Below, piece after piece: positions 34,922 through 45,733 of a DNA stretch of 64,000 nucleotides. A model generated the notes under the pieces. That model saw only the letters and a list, made by a program, of their open reading frames with translations. It was not told the DNA's origin and made no database searches. Made by a program: the position numbers and the translations under genes. Location of the stretch: the NCBI GenBank assembly GCA_026981855.1, contig JALSIB010000002.1, forward strand, positions 52,043 through 116,042, in the 5' to 3' direction. This DNA is from Methylothermaceae bacterium. Its GTDB lineage: Bacteria; Pseudomonadota; Gammaproteobacteria; Methylococcales; Methylothermaceae. Positions within the stretch are counted from its first letter, which is position 1. Each line of letters starts with the position of its first letter.

Positions 34922-35713
34922 CCCGAAACGGTTGCGGGGAGGAACCGGGTGCCGGTTGCGCCGGTATTGGCCCAGAATCTTGCGGACGTAGTGCCGCGTT
35001 TCCCGGTAAGGGGGGATTCCGTGGTGCCTTTCCACCGCGTGTTCCCCGGCATTGTAGGCGGCGAGCGCCAGGCCCACGTTGCCGTGAAAATGCCGCAGCA
35101 GCCAGCGCAGATAGAGCACGCCGCCGATCATGTTTTCCACCGGATGCAGGCGGTCGACCGAAAACCGTCTGGCGGTGGCGGGCATCAACTGCATCAGCCC
35201 GTAGGCCAGCTTGGGGGAGCGGGCCAGGGGATCGAAGTTCGACTCGGTTTCGATCACCGCCATGACCAGTTTCGGATCCACCCCTAGTTCGGTGCCGAGC
35301 AGGTGGGCCCAGGCGGCGATCTGGCCGCGGCGCATCTTCCCGGGATCGTGGACGATGGGGCAACGGGGATCCCGGCGGGGCGGGACGCGGTTGAATTTTT
35401 TCACCATCCTCATGGCGTAGCGGTCGCCTTTTTTGGCGGCGCGGTGGAACCAGCCCATGGCGATGGAGCGGTCGCGCTCGATCCCGCGGCCGTTGAAATA
35501 GAGCCAACCCAGTTGATACATGGCGCGGCGGTTCTTCATGGCCGCGGCGATGCAATAGAGCCGGAATGCCTTGTGATAATCCCGCTCCACACCCGCGCCC
35601 CGCTCGTAGCGCAGGGCGGCCTGCAGGAGCTTCCCGGCGGGCGGGGCCGGTTCGGCCACGGCGCAATGGATGCCGAAGAGTATCGCCAATCCCAGTCCCA
35701 GTTTTCGCCACAT
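34913..35713 (-). CDS. Exported Sel1-repeat / lytic transglycosylase
   Basis: The 266-aa product has a signal peptide (KLGLGLAILFGIHCAVAEP). Sel1-like repeats follow at about residues 30-95 (AMYQLGWLYFNGRGIERDRS). A C-terminal lysozyme-like SLT domain has the catalytic glutamate in VIETESNFDPLA and the motif AYGLMQLMPATA, with LAAYNAGEHAV. It should cut peptidoglycan in the periplasm. The ATG at 35713 starts the signal peptide; the longer open frame does not. Confidence 0.88.
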   Translation of the reverse strand: MWRKLGLGLAILFGIHCAVAEPAPPAGKLLQAALRYERGAGVERDYHKAFRLYCIAAAMKNRRAMYQLGWLYFNGRGIERDRSIAMGWFHRAAKKGDRYAMRMVKKFNRVPPRRDPRCPIVHDPGKMRRGQIAAWAHLLGTELGVDPKLVMAVIETESNFDPLARSPKLAYGLMQLMPATARRFSVDRLHPVENMIGGVLYLRWLLRHFHGNVGLALAAYNAGEHAVERHHGIPPYRETRHYVRKILGQYRRNRHPVPPRNRFGLS

Positions 35714-35804
35714 GAGATTTGATTCGCCCGATGTTGTCCGATGATCGTACCAATTGAAAAGCAAGTTTCGGACCATGCGGCCTGGCACCAGGGTTCGGTT
35801 TCTT

Positions 35805-37312
<1,508 letters not shown>

Positions 37313-37380
37313 GCGATTTTTCCAACTATCCTTTTGTTAACGAGGAATATTAAGCGCAATCGCCCGGCGATTAAACCCCG

Positions 37381-38271
37381 ATGTTCGGACAAGACACCCA
37401 GGAGCGGCCTTTCGATCATCTGCCCACCGGCACGGTGATCGACCGCTACATCATCGAACGCCCGTTGGCGGATGGGGGATTCAGCGCCGTCTATCTGGCG
37501 CGTCAGTTGGCCGACCAGCATCAGGTGGCGATCAAGGAGTATCTGCCGCGCAAACTTTCCTACCGCAACTGGGAGGGGAAAGTGGTGCCCCATAACGATG
37601 AGGCCCGCGGCGCCTTCCTGCGGGGAAGAAGGTTTTTCGTCGAAGAGGCCAGAGTGCTGGCGACCTTGAAACACCCCAATATCGTGAACGTCACCGGTTT
37701 TTTCCACGCCAATGCCACCGTTTACATGGTGATGGCCTATGACTATGGAAAAAATCTCAGATGGTATCTCCAGAATCGGCCGAATCGCCTGGACGGAGCG
37801 TTCTTGCGGCAGCTGGCGGACCGGTTGCTGGACGCGCTCGAAGTCATTCACGGCCACGGGTTGCTGCATCTGGACTTGAAGCCGGAAAACATTCTGATCC
37901 GCCCCGGGCACGATCCTTTGTTGCTGGATTTCGGCGCCGCCCGGTTGTTGGATGGATCCGGGCGTTGGCAGGGCTATGGCAAGGTTCGAACGCCCGGCTT
38001 TTCGCCACCGGAACAGTACGATCAAACGATTCCGATCGGTCCCTGGAGTGATCTCTATGCGCTGGGGGCCACTCTCTGGACCTGCCTGGACAGGCGTCCG
38101 CCGCCTCCGGTGCCGAAACGTTTCGAGCACGACACGCTCAAACCGGCCTTGCGGCAGTATCGGGACCGCGCCGGCAGGCGTCTTCTCTCTGCGATCGACC
38201 GGGCTTTGAACCTGGATCCTGGCCAACGTCCCCGGACAGTGGCAGAATTTCGGGCATTGCTCGATCATTGA
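37381..38271 (+). CDS. Serine/threonine protein kinase
   Basis: The 296-aa product is a kinase domain only. It has a glycine loop LADGGFSAVYLAR, the lysine in VAIKEYLPRK, the catalytic loop LLHLDLKPENILI (HLD in place of HRD) and LLLDFGAARLL. The P+1 region TPGFSPPEQYDQ follows. No membrane segment is present. The next gene starts nine bases later, so kinase and MCE-like protein are probably one operon. Confidence 0.9.
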   Translation: MFGQDTQERPFDHLPTGTVIDRYIIERPLADGGFSAVYLARQLADQHQVAIKEYLPRKLSYRNWEGKVVPHNDEARGAFLRGRRFFVEEARVLATLKHPNIVNVTGFFHANATVYMVMAYDYGKNLRWYLQNRPNRLDGAFLRQLADRLLDALEVIHGHGLLHLDLKPENILIRPGHDPLLLDFGAARLLDGSGRWQGYGKVRTPGFSPPEQYDQTIPIGPWSDLYALGATLWTCLDRRPPPPVPKRFEHDTLKPALRQYRDRAGRRLLSAIDRALNLDPGQRPRTVAEFRALLDH

Positions 38272-38280
38272 GGCAGAAGT

Positions 38281-38943
38281 ATGAAAGCAGGGTTTTGGCT
38301 TTTTTCGGCCGTTCTTCTGGCGGCGTGTCTGGACGGGAGTTTGCGCTTCTACGTGGTTTTCCACCAGCGCCAGGGGCTGGATGCGGGCAGTCCCGTATGG
38401 TTGAAAGACAAGCGGGTGGGGGAAGTGGAAAACGTATCCCGGGAGAAAAACGGTGACTGGAAGGTGGCGGTGAAAATCGACAGGCCATTTCGCCGCCAGG
38501 TGACTAATGGGTCGCGTTTCTACATCGAGCCGGATCCGGATGAAAACGGTCGTTATCGATTGCGCATCGTTCCCGACCCGCGCGGTGATCCCATCGTCGA
38601 GGGGCAGGTGGTCGAGGGCAGCGAGCCGCTGCCCGATTTTCTGCGCCCTTTGCTCCAGGGCCTTGGCAAGGGATTGGGGGAACTCGAGCGGCAATTGGAA
38701 TTGTTCCACCGGGAGCTGGATCGACTCCCCCAGTCATCGGAATATCTGGAGCTCCAGCGGCAGATGGAAGAATTGGCCCGGCAGATGCGTGAGGCCGAGA
38801 AGACGCTGCAATATCAGACCTTGCCCAAGTTGCAGCGGGAAATGGAACGGTTGCAGCGGGAGTTGGAAAAAGCCCTGCCGCGACCGCGTCCCGGGGAGCG
38901 TTCTCCCCGGGAGCGCTCCGGTTCCGGGGCTATTTCTTTGTGA
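38281..38943 (+). CDS. MCE/MlaD-like membrane-anchored protein
   Basis: The 220-aa product has an N-terminal hydrophobic signal (FWLFSAVLLAACLDG, with a lipobox-like LAAC). An MCE-type domain follows (YVVFHQRQGLDAGSPVWLKD, KRVGEVENVS). From about residue 120 is a long coiled coil rich in Q, E, L and R (LERQLELFHRELDRL, MREAEKTLQYQTLPKLQREM). MCE proteins bind lipids in the envelope. It follows the kinase closely; no permease or ATPase partner is nearby. Confidence 0.65.
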   Translation: MKAGFWLFSAVLLAACLDGSLRFYVVFHQRQGLDAGSPVWLKDKRVGEVENVSREKNGDWKVAVKIDRPFRRQVTNGSRFYIEPDPDENGRYRLRIVPDPRGDPIVEGQVVEGSEPLPDFLRPLLQGLGKGLGELERQLELFHRELDRLPQSSEYLELQRQMEELARQMREAEKTLQYQTLPKLQREMERLQRELEKALPRPRPGERSPRERSGSGAISL

Positions 38944-38946
38944 CCC

Positions 38947-39387
38947 TCATGGTTGCACGATGAAAAGGATCTCGATGGTGAGCCAGCCGAGAAAAATGGT
39001 GGCGAAGATCAGATGCATCATCAGGCGAACCGGAACCCCCGCAGGTGTTTCCTCGGTCTGGGGAACGAAATAATCCGCGACGCCCAGGAGTTTTTCACAG
39101 GCATGGATTCGTTTGCATTTGAGGTCGTAGAACAGCTGGGTGCGGTGATCCAGGATCCAGAACAGGATTGTCATGACGATGCCGAACACCGCGATGAAGG
39201 TATGGTAGGGGTGCAATTCGGTGATGGCGAAGGTGGCGGCGCCGATGATCGCGTTGATGGCGATGAAGATGGCGAAGCGTAAATAGCGCAAGGAAAGGTA
39301 GGTTCGCGCGTTGATGCAGGCCTGGCGATAGAGTTCGAGCAGAACCTCGACGTCTATCTGATCCAGATGGTGTTGGTGAATGGTCAT
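38947..39387 (-). CDS. Small membrane protein, unknown function
   Basis: The 146-aa product has about three membrane helices: FAIFIAINAIIGAATFAI, TFIAVFGIVMTILFWIL and LMMHLIFATIFLGWLTIEIL. A histidine-rich N-terminus (TIHQHHLDQIDVE) precedes them. The family is not recognised; the layout resembles conserved RipA/DUF-type small membrane proteins. It is convergent with the MCE-like gene. Confidence 0.6.
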   Translation of the reverse strand: MTIHQHHLDQIDVEVLLELYRQACINARTYLSLRYLRFAIFIAINAIIGAATFAITELHPYHTFIAVFGIVMTILFWILDHRTQLFYDLKCKRIHACEKLLGVADYFVPQTEETPAGVPVRLMMHLIFATIFLGWLTIEILFIVQP

Positions 39388-39439
39388 GAATTCCCCTGTG
39401 AGTGATGTTTGTCAGCAGTCCCATGTCAAACAGATTATT

Positions 39440-40318
39440 CTATTCCTTTTTTTGAGTTTTTCGAAATTTGCCCCGGCCGCGGCGGTTGATGACGTAACCT
39501 GAAACCGGGGCGGAGAAAGGCATCCAGAGCATGGCGGGCAGCCACATGGCATGGCGGGGGTGTCGCGTGCCATGGATGCCGATCGTCATCCTGCTCTGCC
39601 CCCTCCGGGGGCTGTCGCGATAGGTGCCCAGAAGCCGGTCCCACCACGGCAGGTTGAAGCCGAAATTGCTGTTGGCCTCGTCGTCTTCCACCGAATGATG
39701 CACCCGGTGCATGTCCGGGGTCACGACGAACCATCGCAGCAGCCGGTCGAGGCCGGGAGGCAGGCTGACGTTGCCATGATTGAACATAGCCGTGGCGTTG
39801 AGCAGGATCTCGAACACGATCACGGCGACCACGGGCGGGCCGATGACGGCGATGGCGGCGAACTTGACCCCCAATGACAGCAGGATCTCCAATGGATGGA
39901 AACGCAAGCCGGTGGTGACGTCGAAATCAGGGTCCGCATGATGCACCCGGTGCAATCGCCACAGGGCGGGCACCGCGTGAAACATCACGTGTTGCAGATA
40001 GATGATCAGATCGAGCGCCACGACCGATGCCGCCAGTGCGAAGGGGAGGGAAGGGGTGTAAAGATTCAAAAGTCCCCAGTCCCGGGCCTGGGCGAATGCC
40101 GCCACGCCCACTGCGGCGGTGGGAAACAGGGCCCGCAGCAGCAGGTTGTTGAGCGCCACCAGGGCCAGGTTGTTGAGCCAGCGCAGCGGCTTGGGCAGCC
40201 TGGGTTTTCTTCTCGGGGCAAGGGATTCCCATCCCGCCATCACCCCCAGTATGCCGAAGGTGAAGGCCATTCTGAGGGGAACCTCATGGGTTAGAATCCA
40301 CTGTTCCAGATCCTGCAC
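39440..40318 (-). CDS. Sterol desaturase / fatty acid hydroxylase family protein
   Basis: The 292-aa integral membrane protein has the di-iron histidine clusters of the family: HVMFHAVPALWRLHRVHHAD, then FHPLEI, HGNV and MHRVHHSVEDDEANSNFG. Enzymes of this superfamily hydroxylate or desaturate lipids with O2; the substrate cannot be told. Several helices surround the motifs. Confidence 0.9.
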   Translation of the reverse strand: MQDLEQWILTHEVPLRMAFTFGILGVMAGWESLAPRRKPRLPKPLRWLNNLALVALNNLLLRALFPTAAVGVAAFAQARDWGLLNLYTPSLPFALAASVVALDLIIYLQHVMFHAVPALWRLHRVHHADPDFDVTTGLRFHPLEILLSLGVKFAAIAVIGPPVVAVIVFEILLNATAMFNHGNVSLPPGLDRLLRWFVVTPDMHRVHHSVEDDEANSNFGFNLPWWDRLLGTYRDSPRRGQSRMTIGIHGTRHPRHAMWLPAMLWMPFSAPVSGYVINRRGRGKFRKTQKKE

Positions 40319-40357
40319 GGGCTTTGCTCCTTCGCAGATGCCTGGCGGCGACAGAGT

Positions 40358-41467
40358 TTATCCGGTCCCTGGTGTGGCCGCGGATTGGGGCGGGGGTTCC
40401 AGCGCCACCACATGGGTGGAGGGGGTGGCCAGGGAAATGCCGTGTTCCACGGCGGTCTTGAGAAAGATTTCATTCAGCGCTTGGCGAATGGCGGGCAGGC
40501 GTTCGGGCTGTTTGGTGTAATAGAACACCGACCATTCGAGGGCATGGTCGCCGGTCTCGTTGAGGCGGATTTCCAGGGGAAACTGGCTTTCGACGCCCTC
40601 CGTCTGTGCCTCGATCGCTTTCTGCCAGGCGGCCTCCAGCATCGGCCGGACTTTCGCCGGCGGGGTGTCGTAGCCGATCTTGAAATCCAGCCGCTCCCTG
40701 AGGCCGCGTGCGGAAGCGAATTTCGACAGGTTGTGGATCGCCTGGTCGCGTAGGGCGGCGTTACGCACCAGCACCCGGTGGTTGCCGACGATGTCGAGCA
40801 GTTCGGTATGGAACATCTTGGTCTTGAAGACCATCGCGTACAAGGGTTCTCCGCCCTTCACCCGAATCACGTCGCCTTCTTCGAGAATGTCGCTCTGCAG
40901 CATGATCAGCCCGCTGAACAGATCCGGCGCCCAGGTGGCCTGGGTCAGGGCCAGGAATACACCGATGAAACCCAGAACCCCGGTCGTCTGCAATTGGGAT
41001 TCGAACCCCAGCATCCGCACCACGCTGATGAGGGTGACCACGGCGACGAAGATCCTGGCCATCAGGGTCAGCAGGCGTGACTGGTAGGTTTCCACCCGGC
41101 GCCAGTCTCCCCGGATCTGCTTGCGCTTGCCGTACCGGCGCAGAATCCAGATGCCGAGCAGGTGCGCGACCAGGTAGGCCAGGTAGAGCAGCACCAGGAT
41201 GCCCAGAAGGGTTCGCCCCCAGCGCCCCTCGGTGGAAGCGAAGAAATGCCAGTAGATGAATCCCAGCATGATGGCCAGGTTCAGCGCCTGCAGGACGTGG
41301 ATCCGCAGTCGTTGCCGGGATACTTTGTCCTCCTCCCCCGAAGCGAGCCTGACCAGAGGCCTGGCGAACACGATGAGAATCAGGTTGAGCAGAATCACCA
41401 CCCAGGTCAGAGTGTCCATGCCCGACAGCAGCGCCGTCAGTTTCTGCTGTAGGGGGGAAAGCGTCAC
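40358..41467 (-). CDS. MscS-family mechanosensitive ion channel
   Basis: The product is 369 aa from a GTG overlapping the sprT stop (GTGA). Three or more membrane helices fill the first half (LTWVVILLNLILIVFARPL, LLGILVLLYLAYLVAHLLG). The MscS pore/beta region follows: GVLGFIGVFLALTQATWAPDLFSGL and DILEEGDVIRV. It should act in osmotic protection. The upstream open frame is non-coding. Confidence 0.87.
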   Translation of the reverse strand: MTLSPLQQKLTALLSGMDTLTWVVILLNLILIVFARPLVRLASGEEDKVSRQRLRIHVLQALNLAIMLGFIYWHFFASTEGRWGRTLLGILVLLYLAYLVAHLLGIWILRRYGKRKQIRGDWRRVETYQSRLLTLMARIFVAVVTLISVVRMLGFESQLQTTGVLGFIGVFLALTQATWAPDLFSGLIMLQSDILEEGDVIRVKGGEPLYAMVFKTKMFHTELLDIVGNHRVLVRNAALRDQAIHNLSKFASARGLRERLDFKIGYDTPPAKVRPMLEAAWQKAIEAQTEGVESQFPLEIRLNETGDHALEWSVFYYTKQPERLPAIRQALNEIFLKTAVEHGISLATPSTHVVALEPPPQSAATPGTG

Positions 41468-41988
41468 GGGTCCTCCCCGGCCAGCGTGAGCTTTTGTCCG
41501 CATGCGCGGCAAAGGTAGCTCCTTTCGCCACTTTGGATCCGGCGGTGGCGGATGCTGGTCAGCTCGTGCTCCCGGCAGGCGCAGCGGTAGCGGAAGCGTT
41601 GCAAGCGCCTCACCTTGACCCGGGAAAGGTCGTAGTCGTGGCAGCGTTCCGGCTCCAGGCCGAACAAGACCATGATCGATTGCCATTCCCGTCCATGGGG
41701 CTTGATCTGGCGTCCGTACACCAGGGCGGCGACCGCATGGGCCAGCTCATGACCGACGGCCGTGTGAATGAAGTGGTCACGGTTTTGAGCCATCAGCGCC
41801 GGGTTGAACCGCAGCCGCATCTGCTTTCCCCGCAGCTGCATTTGTCCTGCCGCCTGACCCTTGAGATCGAAAGATACCTCCAGAGCCGGCAACACCTTCC
41901 AGCCGAAGTGGCGGGCGGCGACCGCCAGCAGTTCACCGATACGGCCATAGACCTCGCTGACCTGTTCGGGGTTGACGGCTAGCGCCAT
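41464..41988 (-). CDS. sprT: SprT-like zinc metalloprotease-fold protein
   Basis: The 174-aa product has the HExxH motif in AVGHELAHAVAAL near residues 78-90. A C-terminal zinc ribbon of four cysteines is in YRCACREHELTS and YLCRACGQKLTL. SprT/SprTN-type proteins act on DNA-protein crosslinks in eukaryotes; the bacterial role is unclear. It starts seven bases after the HerA-type gene, in the same operon. Confidence 0.93.
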   Translation of the reverse strand: MALAVNPEQVSEVYGRIGELLAVAARHFGWKVLPALEVSFDLKGQAAGQMQLRGKQMRLRFNPALMAQNRDHFIHTAVGHELAHAVAALVYGRQIKPHGREWQSIMVLFGLEPERCHDYDLSRVKVRRLQRFRYRCACREHELTSIRHRRIQSGERSYLCRACGQKLTLAGEDP

Positions 41989-41995
41989 TGGGCCT

Positions 41996-43438
41996 TCACC
42001 TTCTTCCCAACAGGGATCCCATCAGCCCCCGGATCAACTCGCGGCCGATCTGGCGGCCGATACTGCGGGCAGCGCTTTTGAGAAACGCCTCGCCGACTCC
42101 CTGGCGTCCGGCCCGGGAACGGGAAGTTCTTTTCGCCGCAACGGGGGGCGTTGGGGAATCGGCCCGTTGCTTCAGGCGCTCATAGGCCGACTCCCGGTCT
42201 AGGGGCTGGTCGTATTTGCCCCGGATGGGGGAACGCGCCATCAATCTCTGTCTGTCCGCCTCGTCGATGGGGCCGATCCGGGAATGGGGCGGACGGACGA
42301 GGATTCTTTCCACTGGCGTTGGGGCGCCGTCCGGCCCGAGCACCGACACCAGGGCTTCTCCCGTCCCCAGTTCGGTGATGGCCCGTTCGCTGTCGATACC
42401 GGGGTTGGGGCGGAAGGTCCGCGCCGCCACCCGCACGGCTTTCTTCTCTTTCGGCGTGTAGGCGCGAAGGGCGTGCTGGATCCGGCAGCCCAGCTGGCCC
42501 AGAACCGGTTCCGGGAGATCGAGCGGGTTCTGGGTGATGAAAAAGACACCGACGCCTTTGGAACGGATCAGGCGGACGACCTGTTCGATGCTGTCGAGCA
42601 GTGCGCTTGGCGCGCGTTTGAACAGCAAGTGGGCCTCGTCGAAGAACAGCACCAGTCGGGGGCGGTCGGTGTCGCCGATCTCCGGCAGGTTCTCGAACAG
42701 TTCCGACAGCAGCCACAGCAGGAAAGCGGCATACAGTCTGGGCGAATTCCGGATCAGGTCGCGGGCGTCGAGCAGGCTGACCACTCCCTGGCCGGAGAAG
42801 TCGGTATGCATCAGGTCGTCCAGAAGCAGCGCCGGTTCGCCGAAGAAGCGCTCGGCGCCCTGCTGTTCCAGCACCAGCAGCCGCCGCTGGATGGCGCCGA
42901 TGCTGGCGGACGAGAAGTGGCCGTATTCTCCCAGTTGGCGGCGGTTGTCGTTCATCCATCGCAGCAGCGCCTTGAGGTCTTTCAGGTCGAGCAGCAACAG
43001 GCCCTCGTCGTCGGCGATTCGAAAGGCGCCGTAGAGGATGCCGCTTTGGGTATCGTTCAACTCCAGCAACGTTCCCAGCAGCAGCGGCCCCATATCCGAA
43101 AGGGTGGCCCGCACCGGATGGCCGCTGCGGCCGAAGATGTCCCAGAACACCGTGGGACAGGCGCGGGGAGTGAAGCCTTCGATGCCGATGCGTCGCAGCC
43201 TCGATTGGATTTTTCCATTGCCGGCACCCGGGGCGGCGATGCCGGAAAGATCCCCTTTCACGTCCGCCATGAAAACCGGCACTCCCGCCCTGGAAAATCC
43301 TTCCGCCAGGATTTGCAGCGAGACGGTCTTTCCGGTTCCGGTCGCGCCGGCGATCAGCCCGTGACGGTTGGCCAGGGCGAGGTCGAGAAACACCCGGGTG
43401 TGGCCGTCGCCCCCGATGAGAAGTTGTTCGTTTTTCAT
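41996..43438 (-). CDS. yjgR: HerA/FtsK-type ATPase, YjgR (DUF853) family
   Basis: The product is 480 aa from MKNEQLLIGGDGHTR. The Walker A motif is AGATGTGKTVSLQILAEGF and the Walker B is PRLVLFFDEAHLLF. KRAPSALLDSIEQVVRLIRSKG and FITQNPLDLPEPVLGQLG follow, typical of DUF853 proteins. It is a cytoplasmic ATPase of unknown exact role. The start at 43438 fits the family; the longer frame does not. Confidence 0.92.
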   Translation of the reverse strand: MKNEQLLIGGDGHTRVFLDLALANRHGLIAGATGTGKTVSLQILAEGFSRAGVPVFMADVKGDLSGIAAPGAGNGKIQSRLRRIGIEGFTPRACPTVFWDIFGRSGHPVRATLSDMGPLLLGTLLELNDTQSGILYGAFRIADDEGLLLLDLKDLKALLRWMNDNRRQLGEYGHFSSASIGAIQRRLLVLEQQGAERFFGEPALLLDDLMHTDFSGQGVVSLLDARDLIRNSPRLYAAFLLWLLSELFENLPEIGDTDRPRLVLFFDEAHLLFKRAPSALLDSIEQVVRLIRSKGVGVFFITQNPLDLPEPVLGQLGCRIQHALRAYTPKEKKAVRVAARTFRPNPGIDSERAITELGTGEALVSVLGPDGAPTPVERILVRPPHSRIGPIDEADRQRLMARSPIRGKYDQPLDRESAYERLKQRADSPTPPVAAKRTSRSRAGRQGVGEAFLKSAARSIGRQIGRELIRGLMGSLLGRR

Positions 43439-43580
43439 GGGGATACATTCCATCACATTTTCCGCGAAAGGCAACTGTTGTGAGCAGGAAATCCGACCGG
43501 GTCCGGGGATGATGGGTCAAACAACCGGCCTCATGGCCCCGTCCGGCGGTGGGATCAGGGTAATCGCATAAACCGGTTTC

Positions 43581-43603
43581 CCCCTCTCCCTCGGGGAGAA
43601 GGG
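43581..43603 (+). repeat. GC-rich palindromic intergenic repeat, copy C
   Basis: CCCCTCTCC-CTC-GGGGAGAAGGG is the same family as 17157 and 33154. It is the only feature seen in the 299-base gap 43439-43737. Confidence 0.6.
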
Positions 43604-43737
43604 CTTCAGCACAAAATCAACTCCAACGGAAAAATGGCGGTCATGCGATCGCCTTGTGGCGGGAAGGTGGCGTATCCGCCTTCCTTGCCCCTGCGTTATA
43701 ATGAAGCAATCCGAAGCCTTTCCTGGAGCCGGTTCCC

Positions 43738-43992
43738 ATGTCCCTTGCCGAAGAAGACCTCGAACAGATCCGCCGCCTGATCCGGGAGGAAGTGCAGGCC
43801 CAGAGCGCCCCCGGTCAGGGGTGGGTGCGTTACGATCTGGAATTGCGCGAGGACATGAACCGGCACTTCGAACAGGTGGATAAACGCTTTGAGCAACTCA
43901 CCACCCGTATCGACCGCTTTATGCGTTGGTCTTTCGCGCTTACCCTCACCGTCGGAGGGTTGGTGGTGGCCGCCATCAAGTATCTACCCTGA
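43738..43992 (+). CDS. Small coiled-coil protein with C-terminal membrane helix
   Basis: The 84-aa product has an amphipathic coiled coil (LEQIRRLIREEVQAQ, then DMNRHFEQVDKRFEQLTTRI) and then one membrane helix (WSFALTLTVGGLVVAAIKYL). It resembles short DUF1640-type or 'heptad + TM' proteins. The function is unknown. It stands alone on the plus strand. Confidence 0.65.
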   Translation: MSLAEEDLEQIRRLIREEVQAQSAPGQGWVRYDLELREDMNRHFEQVDKRFEQLTTRIDRFMRWSFALTLTVGGLVVAAIKYLP

Positions 43993-44185
43993 AAAGCTGA
44001 AGGTTCCTTCTTTCCGTGTCATGGCCGTTCCAGGCGGGGGCCTGCTTGAGGAGATGTGGGACGGCTGGGAGGATCTCTTGGAACTTACCCTTGTGGCTGA
44101 GGATTTCCTCCCAGGCGCCATTGGTCGGGCTGAAGGAATGGTTTGGAACCAGTCTGCATTGCTTCCCCCCGGGGGGGCGCCCAAA

Positions 44186-44224
44186 AAGAGGGCTGCTCCA
44201 ACTTGGGCTGGCACGGCCCTCTTT
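44186..44224 (-). terminator. Terminator originally serving the lipoprotein gene
   Basis: On the minus strand the stem AGAGGGC / GCCCTCT is followed by TTTTT. It lies directly after a short in-frame peptide end (NSDRLFFPSLHN, stop at 44224) on the far side of the IS element. Confidence 0.65.
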
Positions 44225-44268
44225 CAGTTATGAAGCGAGGGGAAGAATAGGCGATCAGAGTTTTTTAT

Positions 44269-45733
44269 TTCTACTTTGTCATATTTCATGAACGGCCCGG
44301 TTCAAGCGGGATTTCAAGGCATTTTTTCGCCTTCGGTGACGATGCTGGACGATTTCCGCGATATAGTCTGGCGTGGGTTCCGGCCGTGGGAGCAGTTCAC
44401 GCAATGCCAGTACCAGATCCGCCAATGACAACAGGGGGGCTTTGTCCTTCAACCTCTGCCGCTCCCGGACCAGAAAGAGCATGGCGATCATCACCAGGGC
44501 CATGTGATGATGCCAGCCGTCCCATCGGCGCACCTGGTAGTCTGCCATGGCCAGTTCGCTCTTGGCTTCGCGAAAGGCATGCTCGATGAAGAAGCGGCTG
44601 GCATGCATTTGCGCCAAACGATACAGGGAGATCTCAGGATCGGCATTGGAAAGGAAATAGTGGGACGGCTGACTGGCGCCACACTCACGGCGCACCAGCA
44701 GATGCCATTGCCGGGCCTGGTTTTCCTTGTGGTCCCACAGCCACACGTGGGCATGGAGATATTCGGCCCGGATCCGCCCTTTCTCCCCCGCCCGGATCGT
44801 CACGGTTTTCCAGTTTCCGGGCGATCTCGAGGCTGCCCACTGCGACACGCAGAGGGGGGAACATTGGGCGATGAGTTTGCGGGTCGGCCGTCCCCGCCCG
44901 GTGGAAGGAGGACAATACGGCTTGGGATCGGCAAGATAGATCCTCTGGCTGCGGTGGACATCGGCCACGAAACACAGCCCCCGATCCTCAAGCCCACGAA
45001 GAAAAGCGGGATCCTTGCCATAGCCCGCATCGACCGCCACGTAACCGAACTCGATTCCCTGTTGGCAGGCTTCATCCACCAACTCCAACGCCAGGTCGCA
45101 TTTGGAACGCGCCACCCGGGCCGATTCAGGGATCCTGGCCCGCTGGCAACGCGCCGGATCCTCGACCCAACGGTTTGGCAGATACAAACGGCTTCCCACC
45201 AAGGCCACCTGCCTGCCCCGGCTCAACGCCGAAAAGACCCCCACCTGGGAATTCTCGATCTTGCCCAGACGCCCGTTCCACAGCCGGGCCACCCCCGCCG
45301 AGGCCCTGCCTTTCTTGGCAAAGGCGCTCTCATCGATGATCAGGGCGGAGTCTTTCCCGCCCAGCATTCGATTGGCCTCCCGGGCCACCTCGGTGGACAA
45401 TCCTTCCCAATCCACACGGGCACTGCACAGCATGTGCTGCATCGCCTGCGAATCGGACTCGACAATCTCGCTCATGCGAAGCATGGTACCCCGGCTGGAC
45501 TGGAATAAACCATGGACATAGCAATAGAACGCCGCCACCACACTTCGGGTGCGGGAAGTGAAAAAAGGTGAAAATTGCTGTAGGTAGTCGGAGAGGCGAT
45601 CTGGGAGGCTTTCAAAGGCCTTTGCAAGGGGGAAGGAATTTTACGAGGACATCGTAAATACTCCTTATAAAACAACAAGATAATGATACAATCAGCATCG
45701 ACATAAAGCAACCGCTAATGTGACAAAGTAGAA
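44269..45733 (-). mobile_element. IS701-family insertion sequence
   Basis: The ends TTCTACTTTGTCA (44269-44281) and TGACAAAGTAGAA (45721-45733) are perfect 13-base inverted repeats. The single transposase gene fills the interior. No clear target duplication is visible. It lies inside the last codons of a lipoprotein gene: the coding strand crosses directly into the right-hand repeat. Confidence 0.85.
44279..45652 (-). pseudogene. IS701-family transposase with a premature stop at codon 4
   Basis: The main frame (420 codons from a GTG at 45541) has the DDE transposase pattern: LIIDESAFAKKG (first D), FGYVAVDAGYGKDPAFL (second D) and FFIEHAFREAKSELAMADYQVR (E region). The natural start appears to be the ATG at 45652, with AAGGAG at good spacing. 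It reads MSS, then TAA (45641-45643), then stays open through LAKAFESLPDRLSDYLQQF and FFTSRTRSVVAAFYCY into the rest. The gene is therefore disabled unless the stop is read through or translation restarts at the GTG. Confidence 0.82.

Noticed and set aside
43976..44190. A minus-strand frame reading NGAWEEILSHKGKFQEILPA, possibly a gene end
   Set aside because: It looks protein-like but has no start codon, runs through a terminator hairpin and overlaps another gene. At most it is a remnant.
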